The notes under the pieces were generated by a model. It was not told where the DNA came from and did no database searches. It saw nothing but the letters and a program-made list of their open reading frames with translations. Of a DNA stretch of 64,000 bases, positions 25,801 to 37,455 are shown in pieces. Source of the stretch: Strix aluco (lineage: Eukaryota > Chordata > Aves > Strigiformes > Strigidae); NCBI RefSeq assembly GCF_031877795.1, contig NC_133971.1, positions 46,820,892 to 46,884,891 on the forward strand, in the 5' to 3' direction. The position numbers were made by a program, and so were the translations under genes. How positions within the stretch are numbered: the stretch's first letter is position 1; every line of letters starts with the position of its first letter.

Positions 25801-28800
25801 CCTTGATTTTATTTTCCTCGTTTAGCAGAAGCCATTTGCAGTACGGTTCAGTGTCACTTTATGCATTAGAGTATGTTCCAAAAAAATCTCAGAACAGCTC
25901 ACATGCAGTATGAATTTATTTATTAGTGTTTTTAAAATAAATCATATTGCCTTAAATGGGCATGGTAAAATGAAGTAATATTAAATTAATTAATTAAATC
26001 TAATTATCCCTAGAATACATCATTTTTTCACCCAGCTGAGTGCTACTAGTAGTTTAGAGAACAATAATTCTACTTTACTGAAATGTAAGATCAGTTGAAG
26101 ATTGGCCACTGGATTCAGCAACTGTTGATAGTATTGCAATTCCTATAAATATGTATTTAGAGAATAAAATTAGCATTCTAACGAGTGGAGGAAAGCACTC
26201 AACCTCATACCAATTTTAACAATATTATTTAAACTAAGTGCAGGCTGAAAGGTATCTTATGAAAGTTGCTTTTTTTCCTGGTACTTAGGAGGTACAAATC
26301 TTACTATTCCTATTTAAAAACTATGCTCAAATAGTTGTTGACATTCCTTCTCTCACCCTGCAGCCCAAATGCAAAAACAGATATATCTTAAACTATCAAT
26401 ACAATTAAAACAACTGAACATTCACATACTCCATCTCTCGTGTGTAAACACACTATAGATGTAGCTGACAAGTCCAAAAGTTGATAATATCTTATTTGTA
26501 AAAACTAATCTTTCACTAAAAATGTTTCAGTTGTAAATTAATTATATGGGAAATAACATATCCGACAGACATCAAGAGACGTGATACTCTAGATGCACAT
26601 TTTACAGTTCCATGAAGATCACTGAAAATGAAGAGCTATGTGTTTATATTCCTTTGCTTCAGTTTCCTGTAAGATTTCTTGAAGACTGAGTGGATGATGA
26701 AATTCTAAAAACTAATGCCAGAAATAATACGAAAAACAATGTAGAAAAGTAAAGATAAGCTCCTTTGTTTCCTTCTGAGAAGTACTGTAACCCATTGTCA
26801 GAAATCCTAAGGACAGCTGAAAAGCTTTTCACAGAGAATACTGCTGAGCATAACTCCAGGAAAAATCAAAGCAGAAGGCTATACATGGCATATTTACCTA
26901 AGCAAAATTTATAGCCGCTAGCTCATGAGGGACAGCTAGGATTTTTTTCCAAAATATGTCACCCTCATGAAAAATCAAAGGAGATCTTTTCTTAACAAGA
27001 CTAGGAAAAAAATTTGTGTCCACATTGTGTCTTGTCTGCAGTTCTTTTTGATAACCACTTTAAATATGGGTAGCACCTCCGGCACTGTCAGGCTGGTGAA
27101 CCTTCCAGTGGCATAAAAGGAGCATATGCTTGCATCCAGTGTACAAGCTAATTTGCAGCCAGCTTTGGACCACTGTACAGATACTTGATAAAAAGCTGAT
27201 CATACAATGAAGCAAATAATTGGGGTTTTCTGCATTTCATTTTCACATGCTGCACAAAATTTCAAAGTGATTCAGCTTGTTAAAAAGAGGACAGTTGTTT
27301 CATTGCTGTATATTCTGTTGCACTTCCACTCTTCGTCTAATCCACACCAATATAGCAGGGAGTCTTTGAGAGACATCAAAGTGGACAACTGAGTCAAGCT
27401 TCTGGTTTCTGTGTCCTTATAGACTGACTTCATTGGACACAAATGTGTTGAGCTCCAAAGGCAAGACCAGGAACAAAATTAATTTTCCTCCTTGGGTATC
27501 TCAGAGGGGAATCACTCCATGTCCCTCAACGGAGTGAAAGCCTTTGATTCTGCATTAGTGGTGAGGGGAAGATTTGCAAAACTTCCGGGAAACCTGGTGA
27601 AATTAATATGCACGTAAGGGATTTATATCTTTGGAGCATTCCATGTAGAAATATTTCAGCTTCAGGTAGGATCATATTGCCATATTAGTGGTTATTCATT
27701 ATGTAGTATTCTCCCCCCTCTGAATCAGTTATAACTAGTGCTATAATGCAACACCTAATATAGCTGATAGTATAACAGTTTTTTGATATTATGTTAAGTT
27801 CTTAGAATAACATATAAAATCAAATGAAGCCCATTAATAGTCACTAACAGTACTTGGGAACCTTACATAAAAACTGTAGAGCAAATAGGGAATTTCTAGC
27901 AAAATTCTACTTTGCTGAAAATCAAAAATTATTTTCCAAACACCTATGAAAAATATTTTTTTCTTTAATATTTCAAAATATACTAATTATTATGTCATTT
28001 GCATGGCTTATTATGCCATTTGCATTGCAAACTTTACAGCTAACTAAAATTCTCTCTGCAGTGCTAATCAGGAAGGTATTCATTTCACATCCCAAATTGT
28101 TTCATAATGTTCATGTGCGTTGTTGAATTGCTTCTCATTTTCACAATGCATCTAGTGATATGACAGCACTTGGTGAAGATTCCTGAATGCAAATTTTGTT
28201 TTACATTGTAATCTACTGCCAAATGTGGTAATTTATGTAAGGCCTATTGAAAAAGACTATCACACACACAAGTCATATAGTATAATTGTAAGCTTAGGTC
28301 TGTCTTCGTTTCCAGTCTCAAACAGACCTGAAGACAGCCCTGTGCTTTCTTGCTTTATGGCATCTGCAACAAATAAAAGAACAACAGAAGTCATGGTTCC
28401 ATTGCTTTAGAAAATTTATTTCTTGAGAATTTATGGACAATGTTTTAACAGTTTTCCTCTGAAATCATAGTTATTTTTCCATAATGGTAGATTCCATTAA
28501 ACCTGAACTATTGTTTTATCATTAAACGTCCAGGAAAAGTTAATAACAGATGTCAAAAAACCTTCATGCATTCATACCTCATGAATATTTAAAAATGCAG
28601 ATTGGCTTTTAAATATGTGTAAAATAATTATGGGACAGTCTCAATCTGAGTAGAATACAGTTGGCCTGGAACAATTCCTACAAATTTAACTCAAGTTGGA
28701 CCAGAATTTTAGAAACCTTCTTTTGAGATTACTGTGAAGAGATCTTTTGAGCAATTTCACAGATGTAGTGTAAGACAGCTTCATATGAAACAAGAAAATG

Positions 28801-29417
28801 AGAAATCCAAGAGGGCATTAGGCAAAACTGCAATACCAAACCAGTGAAAAATAATATTTATAAAATCTTCTAGTCAATTTATGCACAATAGCCTGTACAA
28901 TGTGGGTAATAACCTAAATTTGTCGCCTTTTTAAAGGTGAGGCAATTCAGGGACATATTTTCAACAGTTTCTGGCTTGTGGATAGTTGAACAATTCCAAC
29001 CGAAATCAGTGATAGTTGTTAGTTTGCAATACTACTTAAGAAGTCTGAATAATGTATTTTAAATTAGATATCCAAAAAGCAAGATGCACTAAACATGCCA
29101 TTTCTGAAAATGTGTCCATATATGATGCAAGCTGTGCTCCAAAAGGTTCAGCCTTAATGCTGGAGCTAAAATGGAAATAGTCCCAGCTTAAACCACTAGA
29201 GTCCATACTGATGGCACTAACAGAAGTAAGTACTGTGTTCCTCTGGTTTTATCTCACAGACACTGCGTTACCAAAGTGAAACTATGGCCCAATATACATT
29301 TCTTGTATGCTAGTTTTCTATGCCTTCATTATGCTAAAAAGTTGCAAAAATAAACAGTTGTTTTTCCATTACTTAATTCTCAAGTGATGAATAAAATCCT
29401 TATTCTTCTGTAACATT

Positions 29418-29596
29418 GTGCAGTGGTGGGTTAAATTTGATTGGCTGCCAGATGTCCACCCAACTGCTCTCTCAATCCCCTTCCTCACCAGTGCAGGGGG
29501 AAAAAGTAGGACAGAAAAGCTTATGGGTCAAGATAAAGACAGGGAGATCACTTACCAATTACCACCATTGGCAAAACAGACTTGAGTTGGGGAAGT
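29418..29596. mobile_element. 5' fragment of an avian ERV LTR
   Basis: The segment shares its first ~180 bp with the LTR that starts at 37334: TG..GGTGGGTT at the end, the 'tgccagatgtccaccc' block, 'gggtcaagataaagacaggg', 'agatcacttaccaattacc' and 'gcaaaacagactt'. It stops abruptly at about 29596, where CR1 reverse-transcriptase sequence begins. The remaining LTR is not found intact on the other side of that CR1 piece. Confidence 0.7.
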
Positions 29597-30402
29597 TGGA
29601 AAAGATCCTCCTGGAAGCTATGTCAAGGCATATGGATGACAGGGAGGTGATTAGAGACAGCCAACACCCCTTCACCAAGGGCAAATCATGCCTAACTAAT
29701 CTAGTGGCCTTCTATGACAGACTGACTGCACTGGCGGATAAGGGAAGAGCAACTGATGTCATTTGCCTTGACTTCTGTAAGGCCTTTGACACAGTCCCAC
29801 AAGACATCCTTGTCACTAATTTGGAGGGATATGTGTTTGATGGATGGACTATTCAATGGATAAGGAATTGTCTGGATGGATGCATCCAAAGAGTTGCAGT
29901 CAACAGCAGCATCTGCAAATGGAGATCTGTAACAAGTGGTGACCCTCAGGGGTCCATATTGTGATGAGTACTGTTCAGTATATCTATTAATGACATAGAC
30001 AGTGGGATTGAGTGCACCCTCAGCAAATTTGTGGATGACACCAAGCTGAGTAGTGCAGCTGACATGCCTGAGTGATGGGATGCCATTCAGAGGGACCTTG
30101 GCAGGCTTGAGGAGTGGGCCCATGTGAACCTCATGAAGTTCAACAAGGCCAACTGCAAGGTCCTGCCCCTGGACTGGGACAACCCCCAGTATCAGTACAG
30201 TCTGGGGGATGACTGAATTGAAAGCAGCCCTGCAGAGAAGGACTTGGGGATATTGGTGCATGAAAAGCTGGACATGAGCCAGCAATGTGCACTCACAGCC
30301 CAGAAAGCCAACCATATCCTGGGCTGCATCAAAAGAAGCGTGGCCAGCAAGTCAAGGGAGGGGGTTCTCCCTCGCTACTCAGCTTTTGTGATGCCATGAG
30401 GC
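29597..30402 (+). mobile_element. Internal CR1 LINE fragment (reverse transcriptase)
   Basis: The translated blocks LEKILLEAMSRHM, TKGKSCLTNLVAFYD, VICLDFCKAFDTVPQD and VAVNSSICKWRSVTSGDPQG identify CR1 ORF2 reverse transcriptase. The catalytic FADD region is present downstream in degraded form (FVDDTKLS near 30030). Several stops interrupt it. Unlike typical CR1 copies it has lost its 3' end: it breaks near 30402 inside the C-terminal block, so both ends are missing. Confidence 0.88.
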
Positions 30403-31259
30403 TTTGGAAGAGTTTAATAATAAACTGCATGAGATCCTAACAGAAAAAAGATGTTTCCAGCATGAAAAAATACTATTAAACTGGTGGGGTCACTTCACTG
30501 CAAAGTATGTATTTTATAATTTCATACAAAAAAACTAGGAACTTATGCATATGCATGTGTTAAGGTAGAGAGAACACCTTTTTTAATTTTAAATTCTCTT
30601 AAAAATAATTCCATTTTAGTATCTGTTACTGCTTCAGCATTTATCTTGAACTGATCTTAAACTCCTGACCCCAAATTCACCACAACCATGTTAGAATCAA
30701 TGGGGCTGCAGTAATGTTTTATAGTTTGCTCAGTCATTAGCAAACTACAGATTAATTATCTTCATCCTGGTCTTCAAAATCATAGACTGAGAAACTACTG
30801 TTATATACTGTAAAATATCATGTTAATTAATAATCTTAATAACCTCAACACATCTTTTAGCTAAGGATGCCAAATCCAGTCCAAATTTTACACTATTTTT
30901 AGATTTCTTCAATACCTGAAGAAATTAGTAAATTAGACATCTGTATTGACAACTTTATTTTAGCTGTCTACTTTTTATATAATAACCTTTATATTTTATT
31001 TTAAAATACCAATGTTGAGAAGAGAATCTTTCTTGAGTGTATCCTTTCCTGAGCGATTCAGACATTGTATATCATAAACCTGAGGACCAAACAACAAACA
31101 TTTCCTCCTTGTTAGATAATGTACATGTGAAGTGCTTCTTTAAAGTCTAATTTGGAGACTGTTCAACATGGTAGAGAGAAATCAATTAACACAGTCAACT
31201 CTGACATGGCTGCTAAATCCATATATTACATAAAAATAACATAGAAACAGGAATAGACC
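30403..31259. other. AT-rich non-coding stretch
   Basis: No gene or recognisable repeat seen. The first bases (GTTTAATAATAAA near 30413) weakly recall the LTR sequence that should follow the fragment at 29418, but this is too little to call. Confidence 0.5.
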
Positions 31260-31380
31260 TTGGGCCACTGGGGCTAAGTGCCTGCTCACTGCTTTTGCAG
31301 CATCAAGACCACAAGGGTGCCCTGAGTCTGGGAGTCAGGGATGTCTTTTTCCCTGGGGGCATATGGGTACAGTCGAGGCA
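31260..31380 (+). repeat. Detached copy of the ~175-bp tandem unit
   Basis: The order 'gggccactggggctaagtgc', 'cttttgcagcatcaagacc', 'gggtgccctgagtctgg' and 'tgtctttttccctgggggc' repeats the order seen in the units at 33097-33640. This copy lies on the other side of the minus-strand CR1 at 31593. The array and this copy therefore probably belong to one older element split by that CR1. Confidence 0.55.
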
Positions 31381-31592
31381 GGACAGAGTGTTTCCCACAC
31401 TACACTGGTCCAGCCACTACGCCTTTTGAAAAGGATGAGCAGAGCAGGAGATGACTGAAAGGACTCATGGTCACTGCACGTCTTTGGACGACATCCTCTG
31501 TTCACATGAGCCCTAGGGAGGGAGCATGGCTTGCACAAGGGTTGCCCAAGGGGGATCTCCCTAGGTCCTAGTGGGTGAGGGCTCTGCTGAAC

Positions 31593-32021
31593 TCACAGAA
31601 TCACAGAATCAACTAGGTTGGAAAGGACCTTGAGATCATCTAGTCCAACCATTAATCTAACACTGCCAGTTCCTATCTACACCATATCTCTCAGCGCTAT
31701 GTCGACCCTACCCTTAAACACCTCCAGGGATGGGGACTCTACCACCTCCCTGGGCAATCCATTCCACTGCCTAATAACCCGTTCTGTAAAGAAATGCTTC
31801 CTGACATCTAGTTTAAACCTTCCCTGGCACAACTTGAGGCCATTCCCTCTCGTCCTATCGCTTTTTACTTGGTTAAAGAGGCTCATCCCCAGCTCTCTGC
31901 AACCTCCTTTCAGGTAGATGTAGAGGGCGATGAGGTCTCCCCTCAGCCTCCTGTTCTCCAGACCAAACAACCCCAGTTCCCTCAGCCGCTCCTCGTACGA
32001 CCTGTCCTCCAGGCCAAGAGC
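31593..32021 (-). mobile_element. CR1 LINE 3' end, 5'-truncated
   Basis: Two copies of the terminal octamer (TCACAGAA) start the element at 31593. It then reads antisense through the 3' UTR, the ALRDMV-stop terminus at 31677 and the C-terminal block [18 protein letters not shown], and is truncated near 32020. The frame is open for much of this length, so the copy is fairly young. Confidence 0.93.
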
Positions 32022-33096
32022 ACAGGCAACGTTGCCCTCAGCTAACAAGCTACCTGGCTGCTTGTGGCGCAGCAGGAGACGCCCCTGGCCAGGGCCAGGC
32101 CTTGACCTGACTCTTGGCCCTGCCATGGGTGACACCAGGAGCCAGCTGCACAGAGTCACAGGGATGGAGCCCAGCAGGCTGACCCAGCTGTGCCCAGTGC
32201 ATGGCCGACAAGGGCAAGGACAGCCCCCAGCCCTGGGCACAGGGACCACCTCTGGGCCAGCACCCCAAGGGCCTTCCTCTTGTGTGGCCCTCCACCATGA
32301 CATGGGCGGCCCCGCCACCCTCATGTCATGGTGCCACTACCCAGCAATGCAGCATCACCATGCCCGGGCAGGATGAAAGGGGCATCCCCCTGTGCCCCAC
32401 TGCCAGACTACCAGGCTGTGTCATCGGAACAGAGCTGGTCATGGGCTGCCCCATGGCATGGGAGAGGATGTCTTTGAGGGGCCAGTGGGATTAATTGGAG
32501 GGGCTGCAGGGGGAAGACTGGACAAGGCTGCTGGAGGTTCTCTGCCACAGTCCCAGCTCCTGGCAGGGCCACGTTCAAAGCTGTGTCTGCTGGATGGAAA
32601 TCCTGCTTCATCCTCCCTTTGGGAAATGGAGACAAGCTCCTGGGGAGATGAGAAGCTCCACAAACACCTGGAGGTGCCCACAGCTGTCAGACCTTTCCAA
32701 CTGGATAGCAGTGGCAAAGGTTGGCTTGGCAGCCTGCCAAGACCATGGGAACGCATTCTTGGTGCTTGAGGAATCACTGCAGAACTCGCTGTCCTCATCC
32801 CCTGTGGAGACAGCGGCAGCGGCACCAAGGAGTGGGCTGCAGAGATGTTGCAAGGGGTATCGGAGTCAGCACTTTCCCCCAGTGCTTTGGAGCACACACT
32901 GGTGTCCTGCCAGGCACGGGAGGATTTTTGTCCCCAAGGTCGATCTGGCCAGGGACTTTTGCCACTCTCAGAGATGGATCCAGGTTGCAGGAGGGAAGGG
33001 ATCGGACAGTGGTGACGTCCCTGTTAAGTGTGACCACCCCATGAGGCCGGGAGGCAGGTCTTGCTCACATGCTCAGGGAACAGCCAACAGCTCTAG
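32022..33096. other. GC-rich unassigned repeat-like sequence
   Basis: The base composition is much richer in G and C than the surrounding intergenic DNA. Long overlapping open frames occur on both strands, which is a composition effect. No protein family motif is visible. It lies between the young CR1 and the tandem array and probably belongs to the same old mobile element as the array. A weak extra tandem unit may occur near 32910-33060. Confidence 0.4.
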
Positions 33097-33640
33097 GGTC
33101 AGGAAGGAACTTTCCTCCCAGGGCAGATTGGCACTGGTCCCTGGGGTTTTTTCGCCTTCCTCTGCAGCATTGAGCACGGCCCATTGCCAGGGCTCCTCTG
33201 GGCCATTTTGGCAAAGTGGCTGCTGCTCTTGCATCACCAGGATGCCACTGGTGCCCTGGGTCTGTGGTCAGGAGGGACTTTTTTTCCCCTGGGGCGATTG
33301 GCACTGCTCTGCGGGGATTTTTTTCCCTTTCTCTGCAGCATTGAGCAGAGTCACTCACCAGGGCTCCTCTGGGCCCTTCTGGTTAAGTTTCTGCCTGCTC
33401 CTCTTGCAGCAATTAGATGCTTCTTTTTCAGCATGAAGGCACCTCGCGTGTCCTGGGCCCCACAGTCAGGAAGGAATTTCTTCCACCCGGGCAGATTGGC
33501 ACTGGTGCCTGGGGGTATTTTGCCCTACTTGGCCACATTGAGCACAGCCTCTTGCCAGGGCTTCTCAGGGCCATTTTGGTTAAGTGCCTGCCTGCTGTTC
33601 TTGTAGGACAAAGACACCATGGGTGCCCTGGATCTCTCAG
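33097..33640 (+). repeat. Tandem repeat, three units of about 170-200 bp
   Basis: Units start near 33097, 33267 and 33466. Each begins with GTCAGGA(A/G)GGA plus a pyrimidine tract, then G(C)(A)GATTGGCACTG, a CTGGGG/GGGG T-rich stretch, GCATTGAGCA, AGGGCT(C/T)CTC(T)(A/G)GG and a TTAAGT/CAAAGT-CTGC block. Copies differ by substitutions and small indels. The motif resembles sequences I associate with avian interspersed repeats, but I cannot assign a family. Apparent ORFs across it are not genes. Confidence 0.75.
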
Positions 33641-34599
33641 GCGCTACCACTTTTCAACCGTCCCTGAGTGCAATGAAAGTGGAGTTTTTCCCTTGATCTG
33701 TGTTTGTGTCATGTGTGTGCTGGTCTTGGCCTGGGAGCCTTGTCCTGCACCTGTGCCACCAGCGACGGCATGTACACTCATGCCCACAGGCCTGGCAGTG
33801 CCCTGGTGGAACTGGGAGGATTGGTTGGTTGCCCAAGACTAGCCTGGGTCAAGGTGTCTCAGCAGCCAGAGCACAAGGCATGCTCAGCTGCTGCCTCCTG
33901 CCCACTCAAGCTCAGCCTCAGGGATGCACCAAGAACTGCCTCCAGCACTGGGTGCTCTGCACACCCCTGTTTCTTCCCTTGCAACTCTGCTTAGGCACTT
34001 GCACGGTGCACCAGCGGGTGGGGGCAAAGCCTTGCTCCACATCACATACTTGCCCCCTCTTTCTACCCCACACTCCTGGCTCTGCTCTGAGACATTGTCC
34101 TCCTCTGCCACTCGCAGCTTGCGAGGGAGTAGAGACAGAAACAAGAAAGAGGCCTCCCAACAGCTTCTCCATCCTGGAGCTCTCAAGATGGTGTTTGTGC
34201 AATGGGGACAAGCTGAAGTCCAACAAAAACAAGGCTGACCCCATCCTTGCCACTCAGTACAAGGTGGCAGTCGGCAAAGGGGCTGGCCTGCCTTCTCAGG
34301 CCAGCTTGTCTTTCCAAGGACCAAGGTCTCAGCTGGGTCCACAGCATGAAGCTTCAGTGCAGTGGCACGTGCTGTGGTCTGTTGCTTGAAGGGTTGCATT
34401 GAAGTGTAGCAGCCCTCCACGTGCCAGAGGTGCTGGCTGTCCTCTCCTGCAGAAGCCCAGGCCACGGCCATTGCTCGGGAAGGTGACTCTGCAGAGGTGC
34501 GAGGCAGGACAGGTTTACTAGTGATAAACTCTGGGACAGCATGACAAGGTTTGAGTGATGGTATGCTAAGTGAGGGCTTTCCCTCCGCTCCACGATGTA
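33641..34599 (+). other. Unassigned GC-rich sequence upstream of a CR1 endonuclease fragment
   Basis: This sits between the tandem units and the recognisable start of CR1 ORF2. In a CR1 element this position would hold the rest of the 5' UTR and ORF1. I could not find the GDSL or DGVHLS motifs of CR1 ORF1 here, so the assignment stays open. Confidence 0.35.
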
Positions 34600-34845
34600 C
34601 CAAATGCAGTGGAGCACATTTCAAATGTTTGTACGCTAATACCTGCTGTATGGGAAATACGCAAGAGGAACCTGAAGCTTTCGCTCAGTCCCAGAGCTAT
34701 GACAATGTTGTGCTAAGTGGGACTTGGTGGGAAGAGCCCTGTGACTGGAGTGCTGTGGTGGACGGTTATAAGCTCTTCAGAAGAGACAGGCAGGGCAGGT
34801 GAGGCGAAGGGGTAACACTGTGTGTAAAGGAGGGTTTGGACTCCT
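34600..34845 (+). mobile_element. CR1 ORF2 endonuclease fragment, 3' end lost
   Basis: In frame from about 34610 the translation reads KCLYANTCCMGN, EEPEAFAQSQSYD, TWWEEPCDWSAVVDGYKLFR, the N-terminal part of the CR1 apurinic-like endonuclease. The same block occurs at 45860-46030 in the near-complete CR1. A stop follows at 34801 and similarity ends near 34845. This is the 5' part of ORF2 without the 3' half, the opposite of the normal CR1 truncation. Confidence 0.85.
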
Positions 34846-35246
34846 TTTTCTTTTCTTCACTAAAGTGGAGAATACTTACTATGTAACCTTAGCACAGACA
34901 AGCTGATCCAAATTCCTGTGTAGTATCCAAGTCATCTCTGAGTCCATGTTCTCTTCTGTTTTTCATCAGATGTGCTTCTGCCTACTCTTAACCTATCAAG
35001 TCTAAGTAAATTAGATGCATATATCCCATTGTCAACAGTGGATCCGGTAGCAACCCAAACTGGAATACCAGACCCAAGTGACTTTTTTTTAAAAAGCTCT
35101 AAAATGTATCTCATTTTAGCATCTTTGCTGCCACTGACTTCAGTCTGAAGAAGTATTTTGATGGTTTTGCCCTTAATTTCTCCTTTCTTATATTACACAG
35201 CATATTCAGCTTCACAAATGGTCTCTTTGAAAAAGGAAGATAATGT
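34846..35246. other. Short unique stretch
   Basis: Nothing recognised between the CR1 fragment and the solo LTR. Confidence 0.5.
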
Positions 35247-36229
35247 CTTGATGTTGTGGTTTGAGCCCAGAGGGCAACTGAGCACCATGAAACTCTCTCA
35301 CCCCTTCCCTCCCAGCACGGGGGAAGGAGAAAAAAATGAATCAAAAAGCCTAGGAATCAAGATAAGGACAGGGAGGGGTCCCTCACCCATTTTGTCACAG
35401 GCAAAAGGCAGGCTCCTTAGGGGAAGAAAAACGACATCACTTTAATTCAAAACACTAATGACACTTAACCAACTGAATGGGACAGTGAGAAGCTTTACCA
35501 TATCTTAAAAACACCTCTACCCACCTCTTCCTTCTTTCCCCTCCCAGTTTTGTTCCCAATATCTCTACCTCCTCCCCACAGCCACCGGGGCAGGGGATGT
35601 GGGTGCAGTCAGTCCATGGCTTCTTCCTCCAAGGAGCGGGGGAAGCACTCCTCTGTATTCTTCCCCCTGCTCCACGTGGCGTCCCTCTCATGGCAGACAG
35701 TCCTCCACAAACTCTCTGCTGTGACTCCTCCCCATGGGATGCATTCTTCTTGAGATGCTCCAGTGTGGGTCACCCCCACGTGTTGCAGTCCTCCCAGCAC
35801 TGAACTACAACAATGGGGGCTTCTTTTTCCCATAGAGTGCCAGGGGTCCTTCACAGGCTGCAGGCGAATCTCTGCTTCTCTGATTACCTGCATTGATGGC
35901 AGGGGGGCGGCCTTGCTGTCTCACCATGGGGTACAGGGAACTCTCTGCTCCAGTGCACCTCCCCTCCTTCCTCCTCCTTCCTTCCACTGACCTTGGTGAT
36001 CACACAAGTGTCCTTCTTGTAACCCCTCCTCGAAGCACCCCCCCTCATGTTTTCTTTCTTAAATACGTTATCACAGAGGCACAGCCACTGTCGCTAATTG
36101 CCTCAGCCTTGGCCAGAGGTGGGTCCAACTTGGAGCCAGGGGAGCTTTAAGACTCCCCTCACAGGGGGTCACTACTGTAGCCCCGTCCCCTGCTATCAAA
36201 ACCCCGCCACTCAAACCCACCACACTTGA
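35247..36229. mobile_element. Solo LTR of an avian endogenous retrovirus with 5-bp TSD
   Basis: The LTR spans 35252-36224 (973 bp), from TGTTGTGG to CCACCACA. It is flanked by identical 5-bp duplications CTTGA at 35247-35251 and 36225-36229. The TG...CA ends and 5-bp duplication fit a retroviral integration; 5 bp is usual for ERVL-like and some other classes. Its internal order (AAGGAC-GGG block, CTCCA-GTGTGGGTC blocks, 'taaatacgttatcacagagg') is related to the LTR at 37334 but clearly diverged. No internal viral genes remain, so it arose by LTR-LTR recombination. Confidence 0.85.
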
Positions 36230-37328
36230 TTTATATTGAAACCAGCAAGGCCTAGTGTATAGGTAAAAGAACTAAGATTCAGGAGATCAAGGTTCTCAGT
36301 TTTTCACTGATCTTTCAGGTTACACAAGACAAAATGATACCATTCCCTTTGGTTAAATGACAAAAATCCACTGTGTTTGCTGTTCAAATAGGACCTGAAC
36401 TGTGCGGGTGACCTTTCTGCTTGCAGAGATGTAGGAGTATGTTCCTGGTCACCTGGGACAAGATTCAAAATCCACTAAAGTTATACCTTCAAAGAAGCCT
36501 TCTCACTGACTCACATAGGTTTGGAATTAGGCCCTTAGTTTAACTTCCTTTTTAACTTACTAGTTTTCTCAAGAGGCAAGGAGTTTCCTGGAACTGAAAG
36601 AGTGATGACAGGAAACTCATGATATAAGAGATTCCCTTCATTATTAATCATGAGGAAATGCCATTTGCTGAAACTATTTCAGTTTAAATTTCATTCACAG
36701 TGTAACCTTTAAGAAGTCCTACCTCTAGACACGTACGTTAAAACTTTGAAAAATGTAAACTTCTCTAAGAATACCAGAGCACTGAAGAATTGAGTCTGTG
36801 AAATATGCTCACTTTTACTGTTTTTTTTTTTCCCCAAAAAACATTGACTCAAAGTTTTCCTCCTTTTAAATACTTAGGATTTAGCAATTCTTGGTTCTTC
36901 AATATTAGCAATACTTACTAGGTAAGCAGTCAAATAGCAGGAGACCATGTGACAGAAGATCATCAGGAATGTATCCAGTGATGGCATTTTTAGATATTAA
37001 AAGCCATTAGCTGTTTTCAGTTTTAGAAATCCTTATCACAGATATTTTCACACTGAAAATTTCTGGAAAGAAGCAGGAACAATGTGGTAAGTTGCATGAA
37101 TACTGCTGGAAGCGTCACAGCACAGGCATGCTAAAGGGAGATCCAGCATATATCCCAATATTCTTCAGGATGGTCTAATTTTTTATCATACAGTTCTAGA
37201 TAGTCCTAGACTTGAAAGAGGAACAAAGCCATTGCTTTTGTACCTAATTTGGGAATATCCACTGGATACTTTTCATTCATTTTTCATATATGTAACTGTC
37301 CATTTCCTTTTCAGATTCAATTCTTCTA
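36230..37328. other. Unique non-coding stretch
   Basis: No gene or recognisable transposon found between the two LTR insertions. Confidence 0.5.
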
Positions 37329-37455
37329 ACAGCTGTGGTGGGTTGACGCTGGCTGGTCGCCAGGTGCCCACCAAAGCTGCTCTATCACTTCCCTCCTCAG
37401 CTGGAGAGGGGAGAGAGAATATAACAAAAGGCTCATGGGTTGAGATGAGGACAGG

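Larger units (their letters stand above)
13031..29417. other. Intergenic AT-rich region between the two promoters
   Basis: About 16 kb without a recognisable protein exon, RNA gene or recent transposon. It holds old CR1 relics near 13690, 20080 and 22710, a G-rich tract at 19092, a T-rich run near 17129-17142 and a hairpin at 22469. Reading frames are short and without conserved motifs. Low repeat content compared with 29-47 kb suggests older DNA that may hold conserved regulatory elements, but none can be proven by reading alone. Confidence 0.6.

Noticed and set aside
32495..33436. 313-codon plus-strand open frame, with other long frames on both strands
   Set aside because: It crosses the GC-rich repeat block and the tandem units; the apparent peptides are repetitive and match no family.
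33884..34624. 246-codon minus-strand open frame
   Set aside because: It runs antisense into the CR1 endonuclease fragment and has no recognisable domain.
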